DNA from: Quillaja saponaria
Taxonomy: Eukaryota; Streptophyta; Magnoliopsida; Fabales; Quillajaceae
Assembly: GCA_029379385.1 (NCBI GenBank)
Contig: CM055606.1
Location: forward strand, 19,927,142-19,991,141
Reading direction: 5' to 3'
DNA length: 64,000 nucleotides
Both the position numbers and the translations under genes were made by a program. Below, in pieces: positions 47,150-60,780 of this stretch; the stretch's first letter is position 1, and each line of letters starts with the position of its first letter. The notes beneath the pieces were generated by a model. That model saw nothing but the letters and a program-made list of their open reading frames with translations. It made no database searches and was not told the DNA's origin.

Positions 47150-50100
47150 ATGGTTAAGGTGCGCATGAACACGGCCGATGTGGCCGCGGAGGTTAAATGC
47201 TTGCGAAGGTTAATCGGCATGCGATGTTCCAATGTCTACGATCTATCCCCCAAGGTTTGCTTCTTGTAATCTGTAATTTCAAATTTCGTTTGTCTCATCG
47301 GAGTCTATCTCTCAGTATTTCAGCACACCAGTTGTTCGTCTCATTTCCTGTTTAACGAGGTTTGAACATATTTTGAAAGTAGAAAAAGCTAATTATGCTC
47401 TGCTTATCAGCCTGAATATTTTGTTTATTAGGGTGGTTGCACATTGTAGATGTATTTTTGAGCTCCAATTTATTGTTAATTTTGTCTAAATCGGTCGAAA
47501 TTAAACTATTGTGTTATTTGCAGACCTATGTATTTAAGCTCATGAACAGTAGTGGAGTCACGGAATCTGGGGAGAGCGAGAAGGTTCTGTTGTTGGTGGA
47601 AAGTGGTGTCCGATTGCATACTACTGCATACCTCCGGTAAGAGTTTTGTTGATACTTTAGTCGCATGTCTTGTCCGCGCCTCTCTTTTCTTGGGTTCTTA
47701 CTTTTTGAAGGACTGGGGAACAAAGATGTAATTATTCCCTTTGGTACCAAAAATCATGCAACAATTCTTAAAAGCACAAAAAACTACAGAAATATTATTG
47801 GAGGGAATACAATAAAAAAAATGTAATGTGCTTTTCTTATTGTTTATAGTGACAAAAGCAATACTCCTTCTGGTTTCACTCTCAAATTGAGGAAGCATAT
47901 CCGCACAAGAAGGCTAGAGGATGTGCGGCAGCTTGGATATGATCGGGTACTGTATAATGTTGTTGGATCTTCACCATTCATTTGATTATTATCTCTCAGT
48001 TCCAGGTTACTTAATCATGTTCTTTTTTTTTTACTGAAACTGCACGCAGATTATTCTCTTCCAATTTGGTCTGGGTGTTACTGCACACTATGTTATCTTG
48101 GAGCTATATGCCCAAGGAAACATTCTGCTAACAGATTCTGATTTTATGGTCATGACTCTTCTCCGATCTCACAGGTTGGTAATTTATGTTTCACAGTCTG
48201 CACTATGTTTTTGGAAACCTGGCAACAAACAGGTGCCCAGATGGTTATGATTAGTCATGCTCTAGACCAATACATAATCACAGAAATGGTATCATGAAAT
48301 TTTGAGTAATATGATTTTGAGTATGATCATTTCATTGCCTGGATATGCTGAACTGGAGGTAGTGTGTGCCTTGTGTGGATATGTAGCCCTGTGCAATGAT
48401 ATCTTCTGGAATATGTGATTGTAAGTATATTCTTTTGAAGGTTGGGGAAGTGGTTCTGGAAGGAAAAAAGGGTGCTGCTAGCAATAATCTTAAATTATGT
48501 GTGAAATATATTGCTTAAAGGAAAATCCTTCTTGTCTCTCTCTTTTATGATTTTCCTTTTAGTGACTGACTCTAGAGAACTTTCTAAGCTGTTCATGGTT
48601 ATAATTTACTTTATACTCATTTGCATTTTTGAGTGGAAGTCAAGTAATTGTTCATATAATTTTATGGATATGTAAACAAATATTATTGCAAAATTAGTTG
48701 GATGATAGCAAACTTTCAACTACAGGGACGATGATAAAGGGTTTGCAATTATGTCACGCCATCGCTATCCTACTGAAATTTGTCGAGTTTTTGAACGAAC
48801 TACTGTTGAAAAGTTGCAGACAGCACTTACATCTCCTAAGGAAACTGTTAATGATGACTCTGTTAAGGTCATTGAAGATGGAAAAAATGTGTCTGATACA
48901 GCGAAAGGAAAGCAGGGAAGCAGCAAAAGTGTGAAGTCTTCCACCACATTGAAGGTTATTCTTGGGGAGGTGCTGGGATATGGACCTGCTCTTTCTGAGC
49001 ATATAATATTAGATGCTGGTCTAATCCCAAGTACCAAAGTTACCAAAGATAATAAGCTAGATGACGTTACCATTCAGGCTTTGGTCCAAGCTGTTGCAAA
49101 GTTTGAGGACTGGATGCTGGATATTATTTCAGGCAGTCGAGTTCCTGAAGGATATATTCTGATGCAGAGCAAAAATTTGGAAAAGGATTTTTCCCCATCT
49201 GAACCACAAAGTATCAGCCAGGTAAGAGTTGTAGTTCCCAATAATCATTTGTGCAAGATTTTTATAAAATAAACTGATACAGGTAGATTTGAGTTGTACA
49301 CTATTGAAATATTGCTCATATCTTTTTCTGCAGATATATGATGAGTTCTGCCCCATCTTACTTAACCAGTTTAAGTCAAGGGATTATGTGAAATTTGAGA
49401 CTTTTGATATGGCTTTGGATGAGTTTTACAGCAAAATTGAGAGTCAAAGGGCTGAACAACAGCAGAAAGCAAAAGAGAATTCAGCTGTTCAGAAACTCAA
49501 CAAAATACGCCAGGACCAGGTCTGTGCCAGACTGAATACATAGCTACTGTTATGACTTTAAAATCAACTGAGTTCTGTTCGTCGGTAAAACTGAGACTGG
49601 ATCATCTCATTTGGACTTATCCATAAGATTGTTTTCTATGTATTTTTTATTTACAGAATTGCGTATGAGTTAAGATATAGGAAGTGTGGCAGTTGTAGTC
49701 CGAATGGATCCTATGCTTTCCTCATAGTTTCTATTTATCATAAGAGAACCTACTAAATAGGCTACGATCCATTTGGTGAAACTATTTTTGTAGGAAGTCA
49801 AGAATAATTTTCAGTCCAAATCTGGTGAGCTAGACAAGCTAGTCTAACTGTAGACTGGAAATTGTTCCATTCTTGGGTTCGATCCTTGTTCCCTTTTTTT
49901 TGTCATATTCTGATTGGCCTGTGTTTGACCATGAGTCTGTAGATATTAAGATTAAAACCCTGCTGAAACCCCTTGTCTGACCTACAAGACGTCAAGACCT
50001 AGTAGTGGCCAGTCCCGAGGTCATGCCTTCTGTGTTATCTTCCATATTAATAAATATTAATTTTATATGTTGTTCATTCAAATTTAGATAAATTTTTGTT

Positions 50101-53100
50101 TGAAACTTGTAAATTAATCTTATTCGACATACGGATGCAAACTTTGTCCACAACCTCTACATGATATTGTTAATCTTTAACTCCATTAACTAATGTCAAG
50201 ACATGCATACACAGTACACACGCTAACCTTAATATGTCTATGATGTCTTCCTGTCAGTAGTGACCCTTCACCTAGTTGAAAATCTGTATTGCTGTTGTGG
50301 TGAGTGATCTGCATTCAATATACTGTTTCATTCTTTTCTACAAACATAAAAGTTGAACCCTTCGTTTAACATACTTTGTGTATAGCACAGTTGTGGTTGT
50401 ATTGTAGCTCAGGATTTCCCCCAGCACTTATCTTAAGAATGCATTTGAAGTTAATCAGAATTGCTAGTTTTTCCAGCATTCTTATTATCAATATAATTTT
50501 TTGTGCTAGGTGCTGAAACACTGAAATATTAATGCGTTTCAATTTAATAATGTAGGAAAACCGTGTGCACACACTAAGGAAAGAAGTTGATCATTGTGTT
50601 AAAAAAGCAGAATTGATAGAATATAACTTAGAAGATGTGGATGCTGCTATATTAGCTGTTCGTGTAGCTCTTGCTAGGGGTATGAGCTGGGAGGATCTTG
50701 CTCGTATGGTGAAGGAGGAAAAGAAATCTGGAAATCCTGTGGCTGGTCTTATTGACAAGCTTCATCTTGAAAAGAATTGCATAACATTGCTGTTAAGCAA
50801 CAATCTTGATGAAATGGATGATGATGAGAAGACATTGCCAGCGGATAAGGTGCTAGTTATATATTATTTTTCCCTCTGTTCTTTGATGTCTTACCTAAAA
50901 TAAACATACTGCTCTTATGTTCTATGTTTTATCTACTTTCAGTTTTTGAGTTGTGCACATCGGCTAGATTTGCTATTTTCTTGAAGACAAGTTTTTTATG
51001 CATGATATCATTTATATTGTTGTGTCATTGCGTGTAGTTTGGCACTTCACTCTAGTGTAGTTTTCCATGAACTCTTTTTTTTTTTTTTTCCCTTAATATA
51101 ACTTTCTTATAAACAAAAAACCTTACTTAATGCGGTATGTTAATTCTATTGCCAATATTTCTGTCATCTGTATGAATGTCTGTTCATGAAATTATTATGT
51201 GTGTTAAACAAGAAATTATCCTCTGAAATTTTGTAGCTTTACTGACCATAATGTGTTTGTCATGTATATCTTAAATTTCTAGGTTGAAATTGATTTGGCA
51301 CTGTCAGCCCATGCTAATGCTCGGCGGTGGTATGAACTGAAGAAAAAACAGGAGGGCAAACAAGAAAAGACTATATCTGCACATGAAAGGGCATTTAAAG
51401 CTGCTGAGAGAAAGACTCGTCTACAGCTTTCACAGGTAGGTGGTCATTGGACTAATGGGTTTAAAGGCTTAGTCATTAATATTGCGGAGGTTGCTATTCT
51501 TACAGTCCCGGTCTTACAATCTCAGGAAACAGAGTATTTTTATTTAAAAATCCATAAAGTGAGGCTATGGTTTTTTATATATTCTGAGTTATAAGGTCAA
51601 CATGATATCAAAATTTTAGAATATAAAGGATTTCTAAGTCATGTGCCTGGTAAATCACCACTACTTGTATAGGTTTCAACACAAGCATGATCGTGTTTGA
51701 TAGTGTGAACAAAGTCATTGTATTGTGTTGCCATTCGTGATAGGACACAATGTGTATTGTGAGAATGATAACATCATAAACCTGAGTAGAACAAGTTTCT
51801 TATCATGCCTCCCTCAAGCCCCTCCTGAACCACCGTCTTTTCAAGCTCCTTCCCTTTTTCGCACACAAGCAGTGAAGACAGACACCACGGGAAACATGCT
51901 TTAAATTAAGATTTAGCTACAAGCTTTACAAAATAGTTTCTATTAAAAAATGTGTGGTGGGTGATCAGCTGCATTGTTCTCTTCAATATGTATATAAAAT
52001 TAGATGGTATTTATTGAAAGTAATAACATCTAATGTTAGAAAACAAATATGAAGGAATCTATCTTAGGAATATCATGCTATTTGCATGCGAAGGGATAGA
52101 ATCATGGAATATGCTGAATTTCTGATTAATACATGGATCAGGAAATCCCATTTCCAGGAGCCAACCTAAGGCTCTATAGACAGTGACTTAGCATGAATTT
52201 CTGTTTCACTAACTTTTTAGCAATATATGTTTTAAGGAAAATCAGAATGGGCTCCAAATTGTTATTAGCATCTATCTTCAGATTCTTTATTCTTGTTTAT
52301 CTACTTGATCTTAGATAATTTGTTTTCTATGATTCTGCTATTAATATATAAATTACTATATCTGCAGGAAAAAACTGTTGCCACAATTTCACATATACGC
52401 AAAGTACACTGGTTTGAGAAATTCAATTGGTTCATTAGCAGTGAAAACTATTTGGTTATAAGTGGACGTGATGCACAACAAAATGAGATGATAGTCAAGC
52501 GTTATATGTCTAAAGGAGACCTGTAAGTAAATGTTGTTTAATGACCTAATGTTGTTTGATCTGTCCTAGATTCCAACCCGATAATGAGAACTAAAAAAGT
52601 AAAAATTAATTATTGGTTGACGAGTAATTTAACAACCATTGGGGTCAGACTTTTTGTTTGCATAATGAAAAAGTAAATTGTTTTACATTTAGTAGAGTAA
52701 ATCAGCATATGATATATTTGAGAAGAAGCTTTTACTTTATTTATAATGTTGCATGTTCAGATAAAGGGAATCGTCATTTGTCATCTTTTAAGGATGGAAT
52801 TTGTTTTGGGATCTAAAATGCTTTACTTACCATAGTTGCTGTTATATGGAAACTACTTCTATCTTTAGCCTAGAATGTATGATGTTTTCTTTACTGGCAC
52901 CCACGATTTTGTTGTTTCTGCACTGTGCCTTAAATTTTTTTTTTTCTCTTTCTCCTGAAACATTTCTATTTCTTCCTTGTTGATATGTTGGTTTCTGGAC
53001 TTAGCTTGACCATGTTCATTAGTGTAACTGATCAGTATTTACAAGCATGTGTACTAAATATTAAGTCAATGCAATATACCAAATTGCATGTATGTCAGTA

Positions 53101-55847
53101 TGAAAAATAATTGACATTTTTTATATTACCTTGAGCATGACTCGTTATTGCATGTACTTGATACTTGCTTCTGTTGACTTTATTATCATCTGACAGGTAT
53201 GTCCATGCTGAGCTGCATGGAGCTTCCAGTACTGTTATAAAGAATCACAGGCCTGGACAACCAGTTCCACCTCTCACCTTAAACCAAGCAGGCTGCTACA
53301 CAGTATGTTAATTACCTGTCCATGCTGTGGTTTCTTTAACTTTTACTTAATTTGCTTCATAAAGTAAAGTGAACATTGGTGCATGAGACCTAGTTTCAAA
53401 TCTATACATTGATTTTGTGATGTAGGTTTGCCACAGCCAGGCATGGGATTCAAAGATTGTGACTAGTGCTTGGTGGGTTTATCCTGACCAGGTCAGTAAA
53501 ACTGCTCCTACAGGAGAATATCTGACAGTTGGGAGTTTCATGATACGGGGGAAGAAAAACTTTCTTCCTCCGCATCCTCTTATTATGGGATTCGGCCTAT
53601 TATTTCGTTTGGACGAGAGCTCCTTGGGTTCTCATTTGAATGAAAGGAAGGTAAGAGGAGAGGAAGAAGCAATAAATGATTATGATGAACATGGCCCTCC
53701 TGAAGAAAAGTCTGATTCTGAGTCTGAGAAGGGTGTTACAGATGGAAAATTTACAGCAGAATCAAGAGTTCCCAACTCATCTACTGTCTTATCTAAACTA
53801 GTATCTGAAGGCTTATCTGCAGATTCCTCACATGATGGGTTGGCTACCATAAATGATGAAACTTCCATTCAACATGATTTTCCTGTTAAAGAGAGGAGTT
53901 CCATAAATGTTGATGATAGGGAGAACATATCTGATGTTGGTGGAACTGGTATAGCATCTGTTTCCCCCCAACTTGAGGAACTTATTGATCGAGCTCTTGG
54001 GCTTGGATCTTCAGGTAAATCTGGTAATGGATATGGGCGGCAAACATCTCAAGTTGATACAGAACACCATTATGAAGATAGTAAAGCTACAGTACGGGAT
54101 AAACCTTATGTCTCAAAAGCCGAGAGAAGAAAGCTTAAGACCCAGGGAAAAGTTGTTGTAGATTCAAGTGAACAGGAAGGGGACCAACCCAAAGAAACTG
54201 GTGTTTCTGTCAGTCAGCCCACAAAAGAAGTTCATAGTTTGAAGCCAGGTAGTGGAAAAACCAGCCGTGGTCAGAGGGGCAAACTTAAGAAGATAAAGGA
54301 GAAGTATGCTGATCAAGATGAGGAAGAAAGAAGCATTCGCATGGCTTTGTTGGCTGTGAGTATTGATCAACAGGAGAAAATAATGATTTATTTACCATGA
54401 TATCTACTTGTTTCTTGAACTCAACCACACCGACATCCCTGCATATGCTTGTTTTAAAATATAAATGTGAATGCATAGATGTGATGCTTATAAGAAGCTA
54501 CAAAAGTTCCATGCACAATGTCATATTCCCTACAAAACGGTTAAAAAGAAAATGAACATAAAATGTACATGCATTAGAAATATTTGCATCCTCTAAATTC
54601 CTTGTGATTGCAATCCCATGATCACTCTAAGAGTAAATATAAATGTGTATTTGCAGTCTGCTGGAAAATTAAACAAGAATGGTGGAGAGACACCGATTGG
54701 AGAAGCAGCATCGGACAAAGGAAATAAACCTGATAGTGGTATGTGCAATGGTGGGTGGGATGTCATATTGCAAGATGTTTTACACTTCCTCATTGACATT
54801 ATCTGTTGGTGGAGATTACATACTCCTTTATCTTCTCTGTAACAGTAGTAATAAACTATATCAGTGTGTTATTGTGATTACTGATTTTGTTGTCATGTAT
54901 TAAATTTCATTTTTACCAGGTCCTTTAGAAGCTCCAAAAATTTGTTACAAGTGTAAGAAGGCAGGTCACCTGTCACGAGATTGTAAAGAGCGGCCTGATG
55001 ATTCCTCACATAGTCATGCCAACAGTGTAACTGAAGAATATTCCCATGTGAATGGTGGTGACACTACTGAGAAAGACAGGGTGGTAATGGAGGAGGATGA
55101 TATCCATGAGATAGGTGAAGAGGAGAAAGGGAAGTTGAATGACGTGGATTACTTGACAGGGAACCCGTTGCTTACTGATATTCTCTTATATGCTGTGCCT
55201 GTCTGTGGTCCTTACAGTGCATTACAATCCTATAAATACCGAGTTAAAATTATTCCTGGAACTGCTAAGAAGGGAAAAGGTATTGTGCATTACCATTTTC
55301 GTGAGTTAACTTTGTGGCAGTAGTACTAATTGAATGAATAAGTATTACCTTTATTTTCAATTTTGTTTCTTTAATTTGATAACTTAATTGCTTCTGGTTT
55401 TGCTTTGTCTGTAGACTTACCTTAATGCTACCTTACTGGAATGGAAATTCTTTATTTCGTTTTAACTTATTGTTGTTCCCTCTTGGGAATTATTTAGTTT
55501 TGATTCTATTGGTGTGACAAGTTGATTATGTCATCTTCGCAATTTTTCTTCTTTTGGCTGTTCATGTTGCTTTCATGGCTAGTTTGCAGTCTATGCTGTA
55601 GTTTACAATCTTATTACTTGGCCATAATTTTCTTTCCCTTTTTAACGTTGCAGCTGCAAAAACTGCCATGAATTTGTTCAGTCATATGCCTGAAGCAACA
55701 AGCAGGGAAAAGGAACTAATGAAAGCCTGTACAGATCCTGAGCTAGTTGCCGCAATCATTGGTAATGTGAAAATTGCAGCTGCAGGTCTTACTCAATTAA
55801 AGCAGAAGCAAAAGAAAGGAAAAAAGAGCAGCAAAGAAGCAAGCTAG
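47150..55847 (+). CDS. NEMF: NEMF/Rqc2 homologue, ribosome quality-control factor (EMB1441-like)
   Basis: Fourteen coding exons give 1,131 residues: 47150-47254, 47524-47636, 47850-47946, 48050-48174, 48726-49221, 49334-49519, 50556-50849, 51283-51435, 52368-52522, 53197-53302, 53426-54355, 54657-54738, 54920-55279, 55654-55847. Order of parts: an NFACT-N domain starting [15 protein letters not shown]; a helical middle; an NFACT-R domain (about 530-640) with [20 protein letters not shown]; an acidic, low-complexity stretch; a basic segment; a CCHC zinc knuckle (Cys956, Cys959, His964, Cys969); and an NFACT-C domain near the end with [20 protein letters not shown]. Asp10 and the Asp104-Arg105 pair match the residues needed for CAT-tailing in yeast Rqc2. 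The factor binds stalled 60S subunits carrying peptidyl-tRNA, recruits the Ltn1/Listerin ligase and extends the nascent chain. Arabidopsis At5g49930 (EMB1441) is annotated as a zinc-knuckle protein. Confidence 0.94.
49815..49910 (+). mobile_element. Possible tRNA-derived SINE in NEMF intron 6
   Basis: A good RNA polymerase III B-box, GGTTCGATCC (49876-49885), is followed by CTTGTTCCC and an eight-T terminator-like run. A weak A-box-like TGGTGAGCTAGAC lies about 50 bp upstream at 49823. Such a pair inside an intron suits a plant SINE. No poly-A tail or target-site duplication was fixed. Confidence 0.33.
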
Positions 55848-56472
55848 CAATCCTTAGCAAGTGAAGTCATCTCTTGTATATATCCTTCTGTCTACACCAT
55901 AGCTCAAAAGTTTTGTTTCTCTCAAGGTCTGAGAGTAATATATGGCGTAGAAGGTAAATCCAAATGTGCTTCTAGCCTTCTAGGTTAGCATTTTAAGACT
56001 TGTGATGGGGCCGCTGTTGTATTCTTAAATGAATGTGGCGATCTACTACTATCAAATCTTGTGCAAGTAACTGAATAATTTTTTTTTTTCCTTCAATTAT
56101 TTGCTGTAAGCATATAACCTTAACAAATTCCCATATCTGACTGTAATAACACAGTCATCGTGGATGCATCACCATTTTGCTCGTAGTTTTGTCAAAGTAT
56201 AATCCTGATATTCTTGAAATATCACCAAGGAGGAGGTTCCGGGTTTATACTCTGGAGTCGAATATGTTTCCTATGAGCACAACGACAAAAGGCATGAAGT
56301 CGAAAATGTATCCTATGAACACAATTACAAAAGGCAAGAATACTTGAAAAGCGAAAGGGGGCAATCCCATGAAAATATCAATGAACTCAATAGTATGCAA
56401 TAATAGTTAACTAGGTATAAGCAAGTATAATATAGAAAAACTTGAAAGGGAAGAATTCTGTGCAATTCCCAG
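55848..56472. other. Spacer between convergent NEMF and RPS1 genes
   Basis: The two genes converge with 625 bp between stop codons, which must hold both 3' UTRs. No other gene is seen. A near-duplicate motif (GAA-TATGTTTCCTATGAGCACAA and AAATGTATCCTATGAACACAA) occurs at about 56260 and 56304. Confidence 0.55.
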
Positions 56473-59400
56473 TTATGTTGTTAACTCTTCAGCATGGGGC
56501 AAATCACTTAAATCAAGACCCTCCGCGGGCAAGTCCGAGGTAAGTGGGCCCAAGATCCCATCGCTACTAAGAGTTAATCCACTCTGCCATTGGAAGGTAT
56601 AAAAGCAAAACAGATTCATCAGAATGATCGGAAAACCTCTCTCTATCACTCTGATCACACACAATACAGATGCACTTTACAAGGTGTTGAATACATTGTA
56701 TATTTGTAATAAACGTACATGCAGAGAGCGCATGTAATTATACACGCCACCCAAAAGATATCCACTGTATCATGTTTACATTTTACCAACTAGCCAAAGG
56801 ATGAAATACTGAATCAATTGATTGCCATAAATTGACCTACGTATTCACACTTCAATCTAATGCCTCATAAACTTCTCCAATTTTCGGTAATTTGATATCA
56901 CTGTACTCAATTACTAGACTACTGGTAAAGATCAAGGGCCATTGGAAATAGAACAAAGCAATCTTACTTCGCTAGATTTTAAGGTTGAATATACTGAATC
57001 TTTGTTTGCTAAACTAGGCAGATAATCAAATTGCACAAATGAAATTAATTCTTCTCTAATTGAAAAACTACAGAATAATCACTTTGGTTCTTCTTCTTTT
57101 CTTAACTGAGTTCAAAACTTTAAGCAAACAATAACTAAAAAAGTACCTCAGGCTGGAACCTAAGCATGTCTGCACGAGCCATAGCTTCTGCTTGAGCTAT
57201 CCTCTGCCTGAACGTCTGAGCCATCTCCTCCGCCTGAACAGAATCAGAATTACATGTAAAAAATTGTGCTCAGAATAAAGGTAAAAATCATTGATAGATC
57301 AGGAGTATGAGAAAGCACAAGAAATTAAGGAAGAGAAAATAACTTAGATTTTAAGCTTCTGCTATGATCTAAAATTAAATGATTATATCACAGTAAACAT
57401 TACCATAACTTAGACGGGGGAAAGAGGAACCAGCCATGAATAACACAACGGATGGTATTTGCACAATAATATATAACAACAAAACTAGGAGAAGGTTCGA
57501 GGTTCTTCTGAACATACCTTCTCAAAAACAACCTTTGGGTTGCGAATCATGTCTCCAGGAGTGGGTTCTAACTTCTTGGTAGAAAGACTTACCCGGCCCC
57601 TCTCACGATCATGGCTTAAAATCATGACCTAAACATAAACAAAAGGGAGATTGTTTATTTCAGATCGAAGCTGTAATTCTAGTGAAGATTCACATAGCAT
57701 ATAACAGTTGTACCTTGAGAGTATCACCAGGTTGAAGAACCGTTGCAATATCAGAGACACGATCATGACTGATCTGACTAACATGAAGAAGCCCATTGAT
57801 TCCACCAATATCAATGAACGCACCATATGGTTTTAGGCTTTGAACTGTTCCTGTAACTACAGATCCAATTCCTAGTTGTGCCTGGCTGTCTGCCATCGCC
57901 TTACGGTTACTGAGGACAAGCCTGGTTTGTTCCTCATCCACCTCCACAAACTTTAAAGGAATCTCCTTCCCAAGAAGCTCTTCTGCAATTGTTTTCTAGT
58001 AAGAACACAAGGAAAACAGTGATGATTATAGTTAACCACTAGAATCAGAGTTCAAAGTGCACAGATAATGAAGCTTGTCAAAAGAAAAAAAAAATGTTAG
58101 AAGAAACTTATAAGGGGATAATTATCCAAAATAAGTAAGAACTTTTTTATGCATACAAGTTATACTGTATACCGCATGCATTTATTAGTCCACCAATAAG
58201 CGGGCTGGATATTTTGAACATTACAAGTCAATATCCTGAGAAACTTGATATGTCTATTACAGCATTGTCAGTATGAATATTATGGAACATTTGATGGTTC
58301 AGGTTCACGTGGTCCATCATAATCTGATTCAGATTATACTTATACTCCAAAACTCTTAGGATGTTTTTGATTGACCCAAATCAAACACTGGACAAGGCAA
58401 CAGAAGCAAGTTTCAAGATGACATTAAGTCAAAGTGTGATCTAGGTGAAATGCTAACCGTTGATATCTGTGAGAAAGGGACAAATCCTCTAAGACCTTCC
58501 ACCACAGCCACCACTCCACCTTTGTTTGCACCAACAACCTGCCACAGTGTGAGAGTAAGTAAAGGAGAAGTCACTATGATCATATTGGGAAAATATCTTC
58601 CTCATGAGTTGTGTTACACGGATTAGCTAGTATTACTGAACATGGATCTCGTACCGATATTACACTCAATTCACGTGATGCTGATATTGAATAAAAATAG
58701 AATAGCTTATATATATTAAACCTACCTTACCCTTGAGAACAACATCTTCTGCTTGAAGTTGTCTACATCGTTCCCATGCAAGGTCATATTGGATGGACCT
58801 CAAACTCAAGATTAAGCTATCATCAGCTTCATTTTCACCAATAATTACAAACTCCTCTCTCAAGCCAGTAACAATACCAGCTTCTTCCACATGTTTAATT
58901 TTATGGATGCATGCCTCTTGGAGGGGCAAGTATGCAGAAGACTTTGCAGTAATGTCAACAAGTGCTCCATTGTTATCTGTGCAAAATACAATTCCTTTTA
59001 CCTGAAACATTGAAAATAATTATTTGAACTATTTCTCCAGATGATTTCCAGAAGTAGTAAGAAAAGAAGAATCAAGAGTATTACCACCCCATTTCCTTTT
59101 ATACAAGATTAGTGGTTAGCACAGAAAATTAAGGCACCCTTTGATCATTTAGGGCAGCATATGATTACAAATGAATTATCCAAGCTCGTGTAAACATATA
59201 TATTGTTTCATCAGGAAGTTTTGGTTCAGAAGGAGGAAGGAAACAACAAGCTCGTGGTTGAGAAAAAGCAAAAAAGATAGACCTTGAACACCCAATAGCA
59301 AATTTTCCCTAAAATTTATCTCATATAACTTCCTTTCACAAACTCATTCTATTATCAACCTCGTGCTCATCTCCCTGTCCTTTATGAATTGTATACAAAT

Positions 59401-59869
59401 CTTGGTTATCACAGCAATGTGTCAAAGTAAACAGAAATGCACACACCCAACACTCAATTTCCATATGTAAAGGATGTTAGTCTTGGTTCAAAACAAAGGA
59501 CTAAAAAATGTTATCATGATAATTCAAAAGACCCCAAAATTAGACTTGAAGGAATAAGAACAGAAGATGGGCACTAACCTTAGTCCCAATTTCAGAATTA
59601 AAATCGTATTTTTCGATAGCTGAGTGGAAGTCCTCCGTAGTGAAGGTAACGCCTTCCATTGGGGCAGTTCGGCACCTCTCATAAGCTTCTTCAAAGAGTT
59701 CCTTGAGTTTGAGCCTTTCTTTGGTCTGAGCATTTGAGATTGCCACAGCTGAGACTATTGGAAGCAGAACGGACTTGTGGATTTGCCTCGCAGAGAAGGG
59801 TTTGGACAAGTGTGAAGAAGAGAGTGGAGAGCATCTGAGGCCGGTGAATTGTTGTGCCAAAGACGCCAT
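56473..59869 (-). CDS. RPS1: 30S ribosomal protein S1, chloroplastic
   Basis: Seven exons on the minus strand give 412 residues (Arabidopsis about 416): 59869-59579, 59001-58726, 58538-58458, 57995-57714, 57628-57518, 57233-57147, 56583-56473. The N-terminus, [20 protein letters not shown], is Ser-rich with few acidic residues, as in a chloroplast transit peptide. Three S1 (OB-fold RNA-binding) domains follow: about 96-165 ([17 protein letters not shown]), about 186-250 ([19 protein letters not shown]) and about 258-330 ([17 protein letters not shown]). A conserved tail, [17 protein letters not shown], ends the protein. It belongs to the plastid small ribosomal subunit and binds mRNA for translation initiation. 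Arabidopsis RPS1 has also been linked to chloroplast-to-nucleus heat signalling. It diverges from SWC5 at the 5' end. Confidence 0.96.
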
Positions 59870-60780
59870 TTACTTCACTCTTCCTGTTTCTGGTTGGAGT
59901 TGTAGTTACGGGGTCTATCTGTTAGATTTTAATCAACGCTTGTGCTGGCTGCTGGGGCTGTGTATGTGGTTAGAATAGGTGTTGGAAAAAAACAAAAAAG
60001 GATAGTTTTCTTTTCTTTTTTCTCATTTTCTGAAAAAATTGTCGTTAATTTGTATAACAATTTTTTTTTTCCTTCACAATAATTGATAAATCTCACGTTA
60101 CTAGTTAAGGCTTCACAATACAATTATTGCTCTTAATGTCAATTAATTAATTTTAAAAATAAGATCCTAACATCATTAACAGATCTTTTTATAATATTAG
60201 TTTGATTTCAATTTTTAAGATCTTTTATAATAAATATACAATAATACAACATTGTAGACATAGTTTTTATTTGTTTTATATTATACCACGTTGAATAATT
60301 TTTATATAAGATTATCTAGTTAATTATTGGCTCAACTTAATATTAAAATTAAAACATAATTACCAATAACTTGTGCTAAGCTCACAATAATAATAATATA
60401 AACTTCTATAATATATTTGTTTCGTCTTTATAGTGTCATATTTTAAGAAATAATTTTCTCTTTACAACTACTGGGCCAATGGTTGGCAAGTAAGGCCCAT
60501 TATTTCCAGCCCACCTATTTTCTTCTTCCCTTCCACTACCCTTTGCAGTTAGCAGAAAGCTCTGCCGCCGCAACCTTTATCTTTTGGATCTCGAATTTTT
60601 CTAGCGATTAAATCCAATTACCTGGTCAAATCAGGTGAGCGTTTGTTTTTTCCGTCCTAGGGAGCAACCGTACGACTAATTTCAACGACGGTTCCAGTTG
60701 GAGAATCGCAGGTGCTTAGCGGATTCTGATAACCTGCATCGTAGCCAGCTCAATCGTCTTCTGCTAGCATCACGTTCTCC
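59870..60780. promoter_or_regulatory. Shared upstream region of RPS1 and SWC5
   Basis: RPS1 (minus) and SWC5 (plus) are divergent with start codons 911 bp apart. The SWC5-proximal part has three site II motifs: TGGGCC at 60472-60477, GGCCCA at 60494-60499 and AGCCCA at 60508-60513. The centre is AT-rich. No exon is seen apart from the 5' leaders. Confidence 0.55.
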
